Source: an uncultured Collinsella sp. (GTDB lineage Bacteria; Actinomycetota; Coriobacteriia; Coriobacteriales; Coriobacteriaceae). From it: DNA of 30,980 nt. Each line of letters opens with the position of its first letter. The stretch's first letter is position 1. Shown piece by piece: positions 7,754-15,877 of the stretch. Location of the stretch: positions 1 through 30,980 of the forward strand of contig CABUXL010000021.1 in NCBI GenBank assembly GCA_902495525.1. The letters are read 5' to 3'. A program made the position numbers and the translations under genes. Under the pieces are notes generated by a model. That model ran no database searches. It saw nothing but the letters and a program-made list of their open reading frames with translations, and was not told the DNA's origin.

Positions 7754-9118
7754 ATGGCGATCACGCCCGCAGAAATCGCGGAAACCCGCGGCATGGTTGA
7801 GGAGCAGAACCTCGACATCAGGACCATCACCATGGGTGTTTCGCTCATGGGTTGCGGCGACGAGAGCCTCGACCGCATGTGCACGAAGATCTACGACCAC
7901 GTGACGCACACGGCTGAGCACTTGGTCGAGACCGCCGAGAACCTCGAGCGCGAGTACGGTATCCCCATCGTCAACAAGCGCGTTTCCGTCACCCCGGTGG
8001 CGCAGATCGCCGCATGCTGCAAGGATGAGGACCTCACCCCCATCGCGCATGCCCTCGACCGCGCGGCCGAGACGCTCGGCATCGATTACCTGGGCGGCTT
8101 CTCCGCGCTCGTTCAGAAGGGCATCGGCGACGCCGACCGCCGCGTCATCCAGTCCATCCCCCAGGCGCTCGCTACCACCAGCCGCGTCTGCTCCAGCGTC
8201 AACGTCGCCAGCCTGCGTGCCGGCATCAACATGGACGCCGTGCTCATGGCCGCCCAGACCATCATCGATGCCGCCAAGCTTACGGCAGATGAGGATTCCG
8301 TTGGCGCCTCCAAGTTTGTCTGCTTTGCCAACATGGTCGAGGACTCCCCGTTTATGGCGGGCGCCGTCCACGGCGGTGGCGAGGCCGACGCCGTCATCAA
8401 CGTTGGCGTCTCGGGCCCCGGCGTTATGGCGGCAGCCCTGGAGAAGCTGCCCGACTCCGCCTCGATGATGGAAGTCGCCGAGAAGATTAAGCAGACCGCC
8501 TTTAAGATCACCCGTGCCGGCGAGCTCATGAGCCGCGAGGCCGCCCATCGACTGGGTGTCGAGAAGGGCATCGTCGACCTGTCGCTGGCGCCTACGCCCG
8601 CCATTGGCGACTCCGTTGCTCGCATCCTCGAGATTATCGGCGTGGGCACCTGCGGTGGCCCGGGCACGACCTGCGCGCTCGCCATGCTCAACGACGCCGT
8701 CAAGAAGGGCGGCGTCATGGCCAGTTCCAGCGTCGGTGGCCTCTCGGGCGCCTTTATCCCCGTGTCCGAAGACGCCGGCATGATCGCCGCTGTCGAGGCC
8801 GGCGCGCTTTCGCTCGAGAAGCTCGAGGCCATGACCTGCGTGTGCTCCGTCGGCCTGGACATGATCGCCATCCCCGGCGACACCCCGGTCGAGACCATCG
8901 CCGGCATCATCGCCGACGAGATGGCCATCGGCGTCATCAACAACAAGACCACGGCCGTCCGCGTGATTCCTGCCATCGGCAAGGGCGTGGGTGACTGCGT
9001 CGAGTACGGCGGCCTGTTCGGCCGTGCGCCCATCATGCCGGTGAACCCCAACGCCGGCACCGTGCTTGCCCATCGCGGTGGACGCTTCCCGGCGCCGCTG
9101 AACTCGCTCAAGAACTAG
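7754..9118 (+). CDS. UPF0210/DUF711 (PFL-like fold) protein
   Basis: A 454-residue conserved protein matching the UPF0210 family across its whole length: EEQNLDIRTITMGVSLMGC, IVNKRVSVTPVAQI, GGFSALVQKG, VCSSVNVASLRAGINM, FMAGAVHGGGEADAVINVGVSG, VDLSLAPTPAIGDSVA, GGLSGAFIPVSED and a C-terminal GGRFPAPLNSLKN. The family is structurally related to pyruvate formate-lyase but has no proven activity. In other bacteria it often follows an ACT-domain gene, which is absent here. The ATG at 7754 has AGGAG 7 bases upstream. An in-frame start at 7697 lies inside the upstream dyad and was rejected. The gene stands alone, about 110 bp after metH. Confidence 0.9.
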   Translation: MAITPAEIAETRGMVEEQNLDIRTITMGVSLMGCGDESLDRMCTKIYDHVTHTAEHLVETAENLEREYGIPIVNKRVSVTPVAQIAACCKDEDLTPIAHALDRAAETLGIDYLGGFSALVQKGIGDADRRVIQSIPQALATTSRVCSSVNVASLRAGINMDAVLMAAQTIIDAAKLTADEDSVGASKFVCFANMVEDSPFMAGAVHGGGEADAVINVGVSGPGVMAAALEKLPDSASMMEVAEKIKQTAFKITRAGELMSREAAHRLGVEKGIVDLSLAPTPAIGDSVARILEIIGVGTCGGPGTTCALAMLNDAVKKGGVMASSSVGGLSGAFIPVSEDAGMIAAVEAGALSLEKLEAMTCVCSVGLDMIAIPGDTPVETIAGIIADEMAIGVINNKTTAVRVIPAIGKGVGDCVEYGGLFGRAPIMPVNPNAGTVLAHRGGRFPAPLNSLKN

Positions 9119-9136
9119 CCTAGGGATACGAGGCGA

Positions 9137-9278
9137 GGAGCCCCGCCGCCGGGCGGCAGACATATAAGGTCGCCTGCTCGGACAGTCCTGACTCGCACGG
9201 AGAGCACATTAAGTGCTCTCCGGCTCGTGCGGAACTCGCGATCGACCTTATATGTCTGCCGCCCGGCGGCGGGGCTCC
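9137..9278. repeat. 36-bp perfect inverted repeat enclosing a conserved hairpin core
   Basis: Arms 9137-9172 and 9243-9278 are perfect complements, 36 bases each. Between them lies a core with TCGGACAGTCCTGACTC (9178-9194), a 9-bp hairpin (GGAGAGCAC/GTGCTCTCC, 9199-9221) and CGTGCGGAACTC (9226-9237). The same core with different hairpin bases is found inverted at 30909-30980. No gene overlaps it, and the frame on 9213-9434 is a shadow. The family has two copies in this window, and its function is unknown to me. Confidence 0.85.
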
Positions 9279-9394
9279 CGCACATCTCAACCTTGGCTGG
9301 GTTCTGGCTCAGTGGCAGTCGCTTCGCTTCTGCCCGCCTTGGTTGGTGCGGCGTTTTGGCGTTGGAACGGTTCTTTTTCTGATATATGCTGGTT

Positions 9395-9426
9395 GCGGCT
9401 CTTCTTTTGGGAGGAGTCGCTTTTTT
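9395..9426 (+). terminator. Intrinsic terminator or attenuator in the methyltransferase leader
   Basis: A 10-bp stem (9395-9404 with 9411-9420, two G-T pairs) with a 6-base loop is followed directly by TTTTTT (9421-9426). The Shine-Dalgarno of the next gene begins only 7 bases later. It either stops read-through from upstream or attenuates the methyltransferase transcript. Confidence 0.65.
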
Positions 9427-9445
9427 GTTGCTAGGAGGTTGGCCC

Positions 9446-10333
9446 GTGGTTGATGGGGATGCTCGCTCTGAGCTTCTTTCTGCTGATTGGAATCAGGAGT
9501 GGATGCGTCTGCAAGCTGATCGGCGGCGGGCTGATGATTCTTTTGAGTGGGATAAAAGGGCTCGGCATTTTCGGCCGCTTGAGACTGCTCCGTATGCCCG
9601 GGATTTTATAAAGCTGTTGGCGTTGAAGCCTGGTGAATCCGTGCTGGATATGGGGTGTGGGGCTGGGTCGATTGCTATTCCGCTTGCTCAGGCTGGGCAT
9701 CCGGTGATTGCGGCTGATTTCTCCCCCGCTATGTTGGGCACCCTTGATGCTGGCATTGAGTACTATGGGCTCGAGGACCTTATTACGCCGCTTGAGCTTG
9801 CTTGGGATGATGATTGGGATTTGGTTGGACCGGTCGCGAAAGCGGTAGATGTTGCCTTTGCCAGTCGCTCTGTCACCACGACCAATCTAAAAGGCGCACT
9901 TGTCAAGCTTGATCGTACGGCTCGCCGGCGTTGTGCTGTCACGATGGTCGCCAACTCCAGCCCGCGCTATGATCTGCACCTGATGAACGCCATTGGTGCC
10001 TCCGTTACCTGCAGTAATGGCTTTGTGTATGCTTTTAATATCCTCATTCAGATGGGTGCCCTGCCGCAGGTTACGTACTTTGAATCGCCTCGTCGCGATA
10101 CCTTCAATAGCCTTGAGGCGGGCGTAGCGGACTTTTCCCGCATGCTCGAGCATGGCAACGAAGATAAGATCGACCGCCTGCGCGACTATATCGCCCAGCA
10201 CATGATCGAGAACCCCCATGCCGGTGAGCCGGGCTCCAAGGGCGTGCCGCAGGGGCGCTACATGCTCGATCATGTCCGCAAGGTTCGTTGGGCGTTTATT
10301 GCATGGGAGCCGGTCTCTGCGCCCAGCTCATAG
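9446..10333 (+). CDS. Class I SAM-dependent methyltransferase
   Basis: A 295-residue cytoplasmic methyltransferase of unknown substrate. Motif I is VLDMGCGAG (66-74), followed by an acidic residue at D91 (VIAADFS). I chose the GTG at 9446 because AGGAGG lies 7 bases upstream. The in-frame ATG at 9386 would add a hydrophobic 20-residue start, but the terminator hairpin lies inside that stretch, so it is untranslated leader. Codon use is mixed: the first 400 or so bases are rich in T-ending and GGG/CGG codons, while the last third is C/G-ending like the neighbours. That suggests the 5' half has a different history or is weakly expressed. No operon partner is evident. Confidence 0.8.
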   Translation: MVDGDARSELLSADWNQEWMRLQADRRRADDSFEWDKRARHFRPLETAPYARDFIKLLALKPGESVLDMGCGAGSIAIPLAQAGHPVIAADFSPAMLGTLDAGIEYYGLEDLITPLELAWDDDWDLVGPVAKAVDVAFASRSVTTTNLKGALVKLDRTARRRCAVTMVANSSPRYDLHLMNAIGASVTCSNGFVYAFNILIQMGALPQVTYFESPRRDTFNSLEAGVADFSRMLEHGNEDKIDRLRDYIAQHMIENPHAGEPGSKGVPQGRYMLDHVRKVRWAFIAWEPVSAPSS

Positions 10334-10491
10334 CTTGCTCGCAGCCCGCACTGCCCACTCACTCGGCATCCGCATTCTTTTTGAACTGGGCAAACGCGCT
10401 CCACACCACGCCGTTCCTGCGCTATCGTGGGACAGCTCACGTAGATTAAGGCCCCGTCGCGGGGCGCCCCATACATAGAAAGCGAGAACCC

Positions 10492-10791
10492 ATGGCACTG
10501 ACAGGAGCCCAGGTCAAGCAGCTTCGCAGCATGGCCCATCACCTCAACCCCGCCATCATCATCGGCAAGTCCGACGTCAACGAAGGCACCGTCGAGCAGA
10601 CGGTCGCCTATCTGGAGAAGCACGAGCTCGTTAAGTGCTCCGTGCTCGATGGCTCTAGTCTTTCCGCCCGCGAGGCCGCCGAAGAGCTCGCTGAGCGTTG
10701 CCACGCCGAGGTCGTCCAGGTCATCGGCCGCAAGTTCTCGCTGTATCGCGAGTCCTCGCGCAAGGACATCGAGAAGATCAAGCTCGTCTAA
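10492..10791 (+). CDS. yhbY: YhbY-family (CRM domain) RNA-binding protein
   Basis: A 99-residue single CRM-domain protein. It shows the family order LTGAQVKQLRSMAHHLNP, the GxxG-like IIIGKSDVNEGTV, ELVKCSVLDG and a C-terminal VVQVIGRKFSLYRES. Relatives associate with pre-50S ribosomes and help assembly. In other bacteria it is often near obg/nadD genes, but here it stands alone. The ribosome site is weak (AGCGAG). A small GC hairpin (GCCCC/GGGGC) lies in its leader at about 10451-10465. A strong terminator follows. 10334-10491 otherwise holds no gene. Confidence 0.88.
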   Translation: MALTGAQVKQLRSMAHHLNPAIIIGKSDVNEGTVEQTVAYLEKHELVKCSVLDGSSLSAREAAEELAERCHAEVVQVIGRKFSLYRESSRKDIEKIKLV

Positions 10792-10828
10792 GAGCCAATG
10801 ATCCGGCGAGCCAACACATAGCAAGCTT

Positions 10829-10862
10829 ACGGGTGCCCAAGTACTTCGGGCGCCCGTTTTTT
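10829..10862 (+). terminator. Intrinsic terminator of yhbY
   Basis: The stem ACGGGTGCCC with GGGCGCCCGT (one T-G pair) is followed by TTTTTTAT. The T-run overlaps the stop codon (10861-10863) of the convergent regulator gene. Confidence 0.85.
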
Positions 10863-13860
10863 ATCGCTCGACCAGCACGCGATTGAGCCGCCCCTCCACC
10901 AAGCGCTCGTATAGACGCCGCGTCTCGGGCTCGGGCACGCCATTGACCTGCTCCCTCAGATGGTGCATATGCCCGCTGTATAGCTCGACGATATCGCGCC
11001 GCCGCCCCGCCGCACTGTAGACGCGCATGGCGCAGCGCACCATATCCTCGCGCGCCGTTTCCTGCCGAAGCCCCGACTCCGCCAGCCAAATCGCCGACTG
11101 CAGATCGTTTTCTTCTAGAGCGGCATTTGCTCCCTTAATCATGCAATCGATGTACTTTGACTGCATAATGCGTCGCATACGCAAAAAGTAGGTGGGATTA
11201 CAGCCATTGGGAACATACAGCGGTCCGGCATAAAGCTGCTCAATCTTAAGGCACAGCTCAACTAAATGGGGCCCGCGCGCACCCGCGCGATTTCCCAAAA
11301 CCTCGCGGCTTATCTGGTCAAACAGCCGTACATCGGTCTTGACGTAGTCGCCGTTGAGTCCGATGCATTCATTTTGGATGAGCACACACGACTTGCCATC
11401 CGGCGTCGGTCCCAAAGCCGACCGCAAGCGCGATATCGTCGAGTACAGGTTGTTGCGGGCGCTATTGAACTCGGCATGGGGCCACAGCTCCATGGCCAGC
11501 GTCTCACGATCGACGAGCGCATCCATGCCCAGCGCAAGCCGCTCGGCAAGTGTCGCCGCCTTCTTGCGGCGCCACATTTTGTCCGTGATGGGAAACCCGT
11601 CGCGCTCGGCGCGAAACGCCCCAAACATACGAATCTCGATATGGTCGATGGTATCAACGGCTTCAACCTCGCCGGCCTGGAACAGGCGCTCGCCCTCCCC
11701 TTCCAAATCGTCGCGCAGCGAATACCGCGACAGCTCGCGCACGGGAAGCTTCTTGCGTATCCTGGTCGCCGGCTCGCCCAGACAATGCATGGCAAGGCGC
11801 GCAAAGAGCCGATACGACGGTTCCAGAATCCCCGCGCGATTCATGGACATCCAGGCCGCAAGGTCGCTGTCTCGGCCCGCACAGGCCAAATGCAGCGCCA
11901 CCATCCAGGCTTCTGCGCCACCAACCTGTGTCTGGCTTATATCGAGTAGCTCCGCTTCCTCGCGCACCGAAACCATCGAGGTGTTACGCAGATATGCCGC
12001 GCGTTCCAGCAGCAATGCGTTATCGCGCATGTACGCAATCGACTCCTCGGCAAGTTTGAGCACTTGGACCGCACGGAACTTTGCATTAACCGGCCGTCCC
12101 TCTGCCAGCGACTGCCAACCTTCTAGCAACAGGCCAAACAGCTGAATCTGGTTATCGCGCATGCGCACGGCAAAACGATCGAGCTCGTTGAACGCCGCGT
12201 CGTCGGTTACCGGCAAGCCGGAAAGGAGCCGCCGTGCCGCCAACACCATGCGCACCCAGATAGCCATCGCCTTAAGCCCACGTACGTCGAGCGCCTCCCG
12301 CACCACCGTCATCTCGTCGTCGCGCTCGTCGGTTCCCGCAAACGACCCGTCAAAGAGCTCCACCAGCATGCTATCGGCCCGTATAACAATCCCCGCGATG
12401 TCGAGCTCGCAGTCGTAGGCCTTGCTCGTTTTGAGCTGCTGTAGAACGCCGCCGTCATCTCCCCGCTCGGTCAGACAGCGCTTGACCTCGACATGCGCGG
12501 ACAGCATGTCGAGTGCGGTATGGGACGTCTCGATTTCTGGCACGGCCAGGTTCGTAGGAAGCCCAAGTCCGTTGTCCCCATAGCAAACAGCCGTCAGTGT
12601 CTGGGCCACCCTCCATGAAACAGGGTCTATTTCGCAGGCCGTCCGTTCGCCCCCGCGCTCGATGACCGATGCCATATAGCGAGCAAGCTTTGTATTGGAC
12701 ACGCTGACCGCTGCCAGATATACGCCAAGCGCCTCGGCGGGCGTTGGCTCTGGAGCCGGATCGTCGGCATCAATCGTGCCCAGCGCTGCTCGGCAGATAT
12801 CGGCCCCGTGCCCCGTCAGAGCAAGATCGACCCCATACTGCCCAGCAAGTTCAAGGACCGCTTCACGGTCCAAAAAGGCGTCCGCCAGGCCCATCGCCGC
12901 ATCGCATCGGCCCGCCTTGAGCAAAATCCGGGCCGCCCTCGGAACAAGTTCGGGGCGAACCTCGGCCACCAACTTACGCAAGCGCAAGCGTCCGTTATCC
13001 TCCGTGCCCAGACACGTAAAACTCCGCTCGGCGGGGTCCAAGCCAAAGATCGGGTAGTCGCGTACAAAGTAGGACTGGTCGACCATCGACAGCCTCACCC
13101 CGCAAGCCTCGAGTTCTGCAATATTGCCCTCGCCCATCAAAACCATGAGACATGCCACGCAAAACAGCGCATTATTGTCGAGCGAAGCCAGATCGACAAG
13201 TGCCGCGCCATATACGTTGACAATCTCGTTTTCGAGCAGACCGGCTACGTCGCCTTGGCCATACAGACCCGTCTGCAATGCCGAAACGAGTTCGGGCACA
13301 CCCTGCGTGAGCTGATAAAAGTCGAGCGATGTGCTGATCGAAAACGCCGATGCCCACGCCGAATACTCATAGGCATGCACCTTGAGCATCTGCGCATTGA
13401 TCTTAACCGAATCGCCCAGCCCATGAATCAGCTGACGATTTGAAGGACGGCAGGAGATAAAGACCCCTACCCCCATAGCGCGCAGGCCGCGAATCCTGTC
13501 GATGAGGTCTTCGGTATCGTGCTGATCGAGGTTTGGCACATTATCAATCGCGATAAGGGAGTGCGGTTTGTCTTTGAGTTCTTCGGCAACCACCTCAAGC
13601 TGCATAAACACCTCGCGCCCAGTGGCGCGATCGGCCTCGATAATCCGCACGGGGCCTCGCGTCGGGTCGCATTTAACCTCATGGGTGTACTGCAGCAGCA
13701 CCGAGGTCTTCCCAAACCCGTCGGGTGCATAAAGCACCACGATGCCGGCCTTTCGGCCCTTGGCGATAAGCTCATTCATCAAGCGTTCGCGTCGCACCAT
13801 ATAGCCTCCGCCTAACGGCATCAGCTCGAGGTCGTCTATACCGCTCAAATCGTTTACCAT
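10861..13860 (-). CDS. Large MalT/SARP-like transcription regulator with P-loop ATPase and BTAD
   Basis: A 999-residue predicted regulator. The N-terminus is a STAND/MalT-like NTPase: Walker A APDGFGKTS (45-53) and a Walker B-like LIAIDN (102-107). A long helical region (about 200-730) shows no recognisable repeat by eye. A winged-helix domain of the OmpR/SARP type follows (about 738-815, IRMFGAFRAERDGF ... ELWPHAEFNSARNNLYSTISRLR). The last 180 residues match a bacterial transcriptional activation (BTAD) domain. In classic SARPs the DNA-binding domain is N-terminal, whereas here it follows the NTPase and sensor, as in some AfsR-like or LAL hybrids. GAGGAG lies 6 bases before the ATG. Target and inducer are unknown. 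The neighbouring amino-sugar genes are one possible target. Confidence 0.8.
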   Translation of the reverse strand: MVNDLSGIDDLELMPLGGGYMVRRERLMNELIAKGRKAGIVVLYAPDGFGKTSVLLQYTHEVKCDPTRGPVRIIEADRATGREVFMQLEVVAEELKDKPHSLIAIDNVPNLDQHDTEDLIDRIRGLRAMGVGVFISCRPSNRQLIHGLGDSVKINAQMLKVHAYEYSAWASAFSISTSLDFYQLTQGVPELVSALQTGLYGQGDVAGLLENEIVNVYGAALVDLASLDNNALFCVACLMVLMGEGNIAELEACGVRLSMVDQSYFVRDYPIFGLDPAERSFTCLGTEDNGRLRLRKLVAEVRPELVPRAARILLKAGRCDAAMGLADAFLDREAVLELAGQYGVDLALTGHGADICRAALGTIDADDPAPEPTPAEALGVYLAAVSVSNTKLARYMASVIERGGERTACEIDPVSWRVAQTLTAVCYGDNGLGLPTNLAVPEIETSHTALDMLSAHVEVKRCLTERGDDGGVLQQLKTSKAYDCELDIAGIVIRADSMLVELFDGSFAGTDERDDEMTVVREALDVRGLKAMAIWVRMVLAARRLLSGLPVTDDAAFNELDRFAVRMRDNQIQLFGLLLEGWQSLAEGRPVNAKFRAVQVLKLAEESIAYMRDNALLLERAAYLRNTSMVSVREEAELLDISQTQVGGAEAWMVALHLACAGRDSDLAAWMSMNRAGILEPSYRLFARLAMHCLGEPATRIRKKLPVRELSRYSLRDDLEGEGERLFQAGEVEAVDTIDHIEIRMFGAFRAERDGFPITDKMWRRKKAATLAERLALGMDALVDRETLAMELWPHAEFNSARNNLYSTISRLRSALGPTPDGKSCVLIQNECIGLNGDYVKTDVRLFDQISREVLGNRAGARGPHLVELCLKIEQLYAGPLYVPNGCNPTYFLRMRRIMQSKYIDCMIKGANAALEENDLQSAIWLAESGLRQETAREDMVRCAMRVYSAAGRRRDIVELYSGHMHHLREQVNGVPEPETRRLYERLVEGRLNRVLVER

Positions 13861-14245
13861 GCCCGCTCCTCAACTCGACTGTATGGACACTGTAGCCGCA
13901 AGACCATACAAGCCGCGCTATGAATAGAGCGACCTTGTGTTTTAGGTTGTCTTTTGGTACGCAAGCGGCAAGTTTTTGTACAGCGAGGGCCGATTGTTAT
14001 TAATCCCCCGACTAATCGGTCTTTAAGCAGGTAAATGAGCTTGTCAGCTTGTCCCATCTAAGCGGCAGTGTAACGCAAATGAACAATGTTCAGCTATGTC
14101 ATTCAACTCGCCTAGCACCCGCTACCGTCTACGACCTTCTAGTGGCATTTTTGCATAGAATCTGGTATAGAATGAATCAAGCTGTTGGACATCCGGCATT
14201 CGTCAAGCTTGCGGCAAGTTTTTGGTCAAGTGGGCAAAAAGGGAT
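13861..14245. other. 385-bp intergenic region upstream of the regulator
   Basis: No gene is supported here. It holds a 14-bp exact direct repeat GCGGCAAGTTTTTG (13965-13978 and 14211-14224), a small dyad CCGATT/AATCGG (13990-14019) and two TAGAAT boxes 12 bp apart (14156-14161, 14168-14173). It is more AT-rich than the genes and should contain the regulator's promoter on the minus strand, which I could not pin down. Confidence 0.5.
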
Positions 14246-14276
14246 AGCAAAAAGGCCCCCGCAAAGCGGAGGCCTT
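14246..14276 (-). terminator. Intrinsic terminator of nagB
   Basis: On the minus strand the stem AAGGCC/GGCCTT plus CCGC/GCGG (one mismatch between them) has a 3-base loop and is followed by TTTTTGC. It lies 33 bases beyond the nagB stop. Confidence 0.85.
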
Positions 14277-14308
14277 AGGCAAGGCTATGTCGAGCTGCAG
14301 GATTCGCG

Positions 14309-15037
14309 CTACTCGCAGAGCGAAAGGGCGGCCTCGTCGGCAACGACAACGCAGTTGGTGTGCAGCTGCAGGATCGAAGCCGGGCACTCGGGCGTAACCG
14401 GACCATAGCACATGTCATGCACGGCCTGAGCCTTGGCCTCGCCGTTGGCGACGACCAGGATCATACGGGCATACATGATGGTCTGGGTACCCATGGTGTA
14501 GGCCTGACGGGGAACATCGTCGATGCTGTCGAACAGGCGGCTGTTGGCCTGAATGGTGCTCTCGGTGAGGTCGACGCAGTGCGTACCCTTGGAGAAGTGG
14601 TCATCGGGCTCGTTGAAGCCGATGTGGCCGTTGTTGCCAATACCGAGCAGCTGCAGATCCGGGTAACCGGCCTCGGCGACGATCTTGTCGTACTCAGAGC
14701 AGGCAGCGGCGGCGTCGGGGTTGGAACCATCGGGCACATGCGTGTTGTTCAGGTCGATGTTGATGTGATCGAAGAAGTTCTCACGCATGAAGTAGTGATA
14801 GCTCTGGGGATCGTCGTGCGAAAGGCCACGATACTCGTCCAGGTTGTAGGTGCTGACCTCGGCAAAGTCGACGTCACCCTTCTTGTACCAAGCAGCGAGC
14901 TGCTTGTAGGCACCGATCGGGGTGGAGCCGGTGGCAAGGCCCAGCACACAGTCGGGCTTGAGGATAACCTGCGCCGAGATAATATTGGCGGCCTTGCGGC
15001 TCATATCCTCGTAGTCTTTAGCTTTAATGATCTTCAT
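14309..15037 (-). CDS. nagB: Glucosamine-6-phosphate deaminase
   Basis: It converts glucosamine-6-phosphate to fructose-6-phosphate and ammonia, feeding amino sugars into glycolysis. The product is 242 residues, the short form without the extra C-terminal allosteric segment of E. coli NagB. Seen: LATGSTP phosphate loop (34-40), TYNLDEYRGL with the catalytic Asp (D67), and GIGNNGHIGFNEP (132-144, with H138). The ATG at 15037 has AAAGGA about 7 bases upstream. The frame runs on to 15388, but that extension lacks a start signal and crosses hairpins. It opposes GlmM, encoded upstream, in the direction of hexosamine flux. Confidence 0.93.
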   Translation of the reverse strand: MKIIKAKDYEDMSRKAANIISAQVILKPDCVLGLATGSTPIGAYKQLAAWYKKGDVDFAEVSTYNLDEYRGLSHDDPQSYHYFMRENFFDHINIDLNNTHVPDGSNPDAAAACSEYDKIVAEAGYPDLQLLGIGNNGHIGFNEPDDHFSKGTHCVDLTESTIQANSRLFDSIDDVPRQAYTMGTQTIMYARMILVVANGEAKAQAVHDMCYGPVTPECPASILQLHTNCVVVADEAALSLCE

Positions 15038-15308
15038 TACGCGTCCTTTCTCGTACAAGAGAGGCAAGGCTCCCTTACAAGCACTTGCCCGCGGCCCGCG
15101 TCGGCCGCAACCAACGTGTGCGGCCACCAGGGCGAGGTCGCGTAATGTATGTGTCTCGTGTCTAGCCGCGTCGAGGCCCCTGCCCGTCCACGGTGACCCG
15201 AAGCCTTTTAGCTTCGGACAAATCCCATCTTGCCACGGAGGGCGTCCTCTTTCAAGGGCGCCCTCCGTAAACGTGTTTGAATTGTAGGCTAATGGCCACG
15301 TGCACTTG
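15038..15308 (-). promoter_or_regulatory. Long structured leader of nagB
   Basis: This 271-bp gap has no gene. On the minus strand a TACAAT box (15281-15286 on the plus strand reads ATTGTA) precedes two hairpins. One is 15235-15268 (ACGGAGGGCG/CGCCCTCCGT). The other is 15198-15217 (CCGAAGC/GCTTCGG around TTTTAG). Neither has a T-run. The -35 is poor. The leader would be about 235 bases, long enough for a regulatory RNA, but I cannot match it to a known riboswitch. Confidence 0.35.
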
Positions 15309-15806
15309 CTAGCGCTCGCGAGCAACGATGAGCTGGTCCATCTCTTCGACATGCACGCCAACGGAGCCCTTGATGCTCGAGAACTCAACAGAGTTGCACA
15401 CCAAGATGGGAACCGTCACATCGTAGCCCTCGGCAGCAATTGCCTCGCGATCGAACTCAATGAGCACATCGCCCTTATGGACGATGTCGCCCACCTGTGC
15501 ATGCACGGTAAAGTGCTTACCCTCGAGCTGAACAGTGTCCAAACCAACGTGGATGAGCACGTCCAGGCCATCGACCGTGTTAAGCGCAACAGCGTGTCCC
15601 GTGGGAAAAATGGCCTCGACCTTGGCATCAGCCGGTGCAATCACACGCGTTCCGGTGGGCTGAATCGCCACGCCCTGGCCCAAAAGGCCGGTGGCAAACG
15701 TCTGGTCGTTTACCTCGGAAAGCGGAATGACATCGCCCGAGATGGGAGCATCCAGCGTAAGGACTCGACCACGCATACCAAAAGACCTTAGGACTTTAGT
15801 GAACAT
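15309..15806 (-). CDS. PTS glucose-family EIIA component (Crr-like)
   Basis: A 165-residue stand-alone EIIA of the glucose family. It carries phosphate from HPr to a sugar-specific EIIB and often acts in carbon regulation. The paired histidines are H71 (IFPTGHAVAL) and H86 (DVLIHVGLDTV), the latter the phosphorylated one by family analogy. VHAQVGDIVHKGDVLIEFD is also typical. The start at 15806 has GAGGGGGAG directly upstream. M11 (15776) is a weaker alternative. It lies between glmM and nagB, suggesting transport of N-acetylglucosamine or glucose. No EIIB/EIIC is encoded in the window. Confidence 0.9.
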   Translation of the reverse strand: MFTKVLRSFGMRGRVLTLDAPISGDVIPLSEVNDQTFATGLLGQGVAIQPTGTRVIAPADAKVEAIFPTGHAVALNTVDGLDVLIHVGLDTVQLEGKHFTVHAQVGDIVHKGDVLIEFDREAIAAEGYDVTVPILVCNSVEFSSIKGSVGVHVEEMDQLIVARER

Positions 15807-15877
15807 GCTCCCCCTCGGACATACCGATCAATCAAAATAACCTTAACAGTTTACCACTTGGCAACGGTTTTTGACCA

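Noticed and set aside
9386..9445. N-terminal membrane or signal segment for the methyltransferase
   Set aside because: The hydrophobic residues come from the T-run of a terminator hairpin. A strong ribosome site places the start at GTG 9446.
14156..14173. Tandem TAGAAT boxes as a plus-strand promoter for a small RNA
   Set aside because: No acceptable -35 at either spacing and no plus-strand terminator T-run before the nagB terminator. Kept only as a note.
15038..15308. glmS-type ribozyme before nagB
   Set aside because: The conserved core is not visible, and the neighbouring gene is nagB and not glmS.
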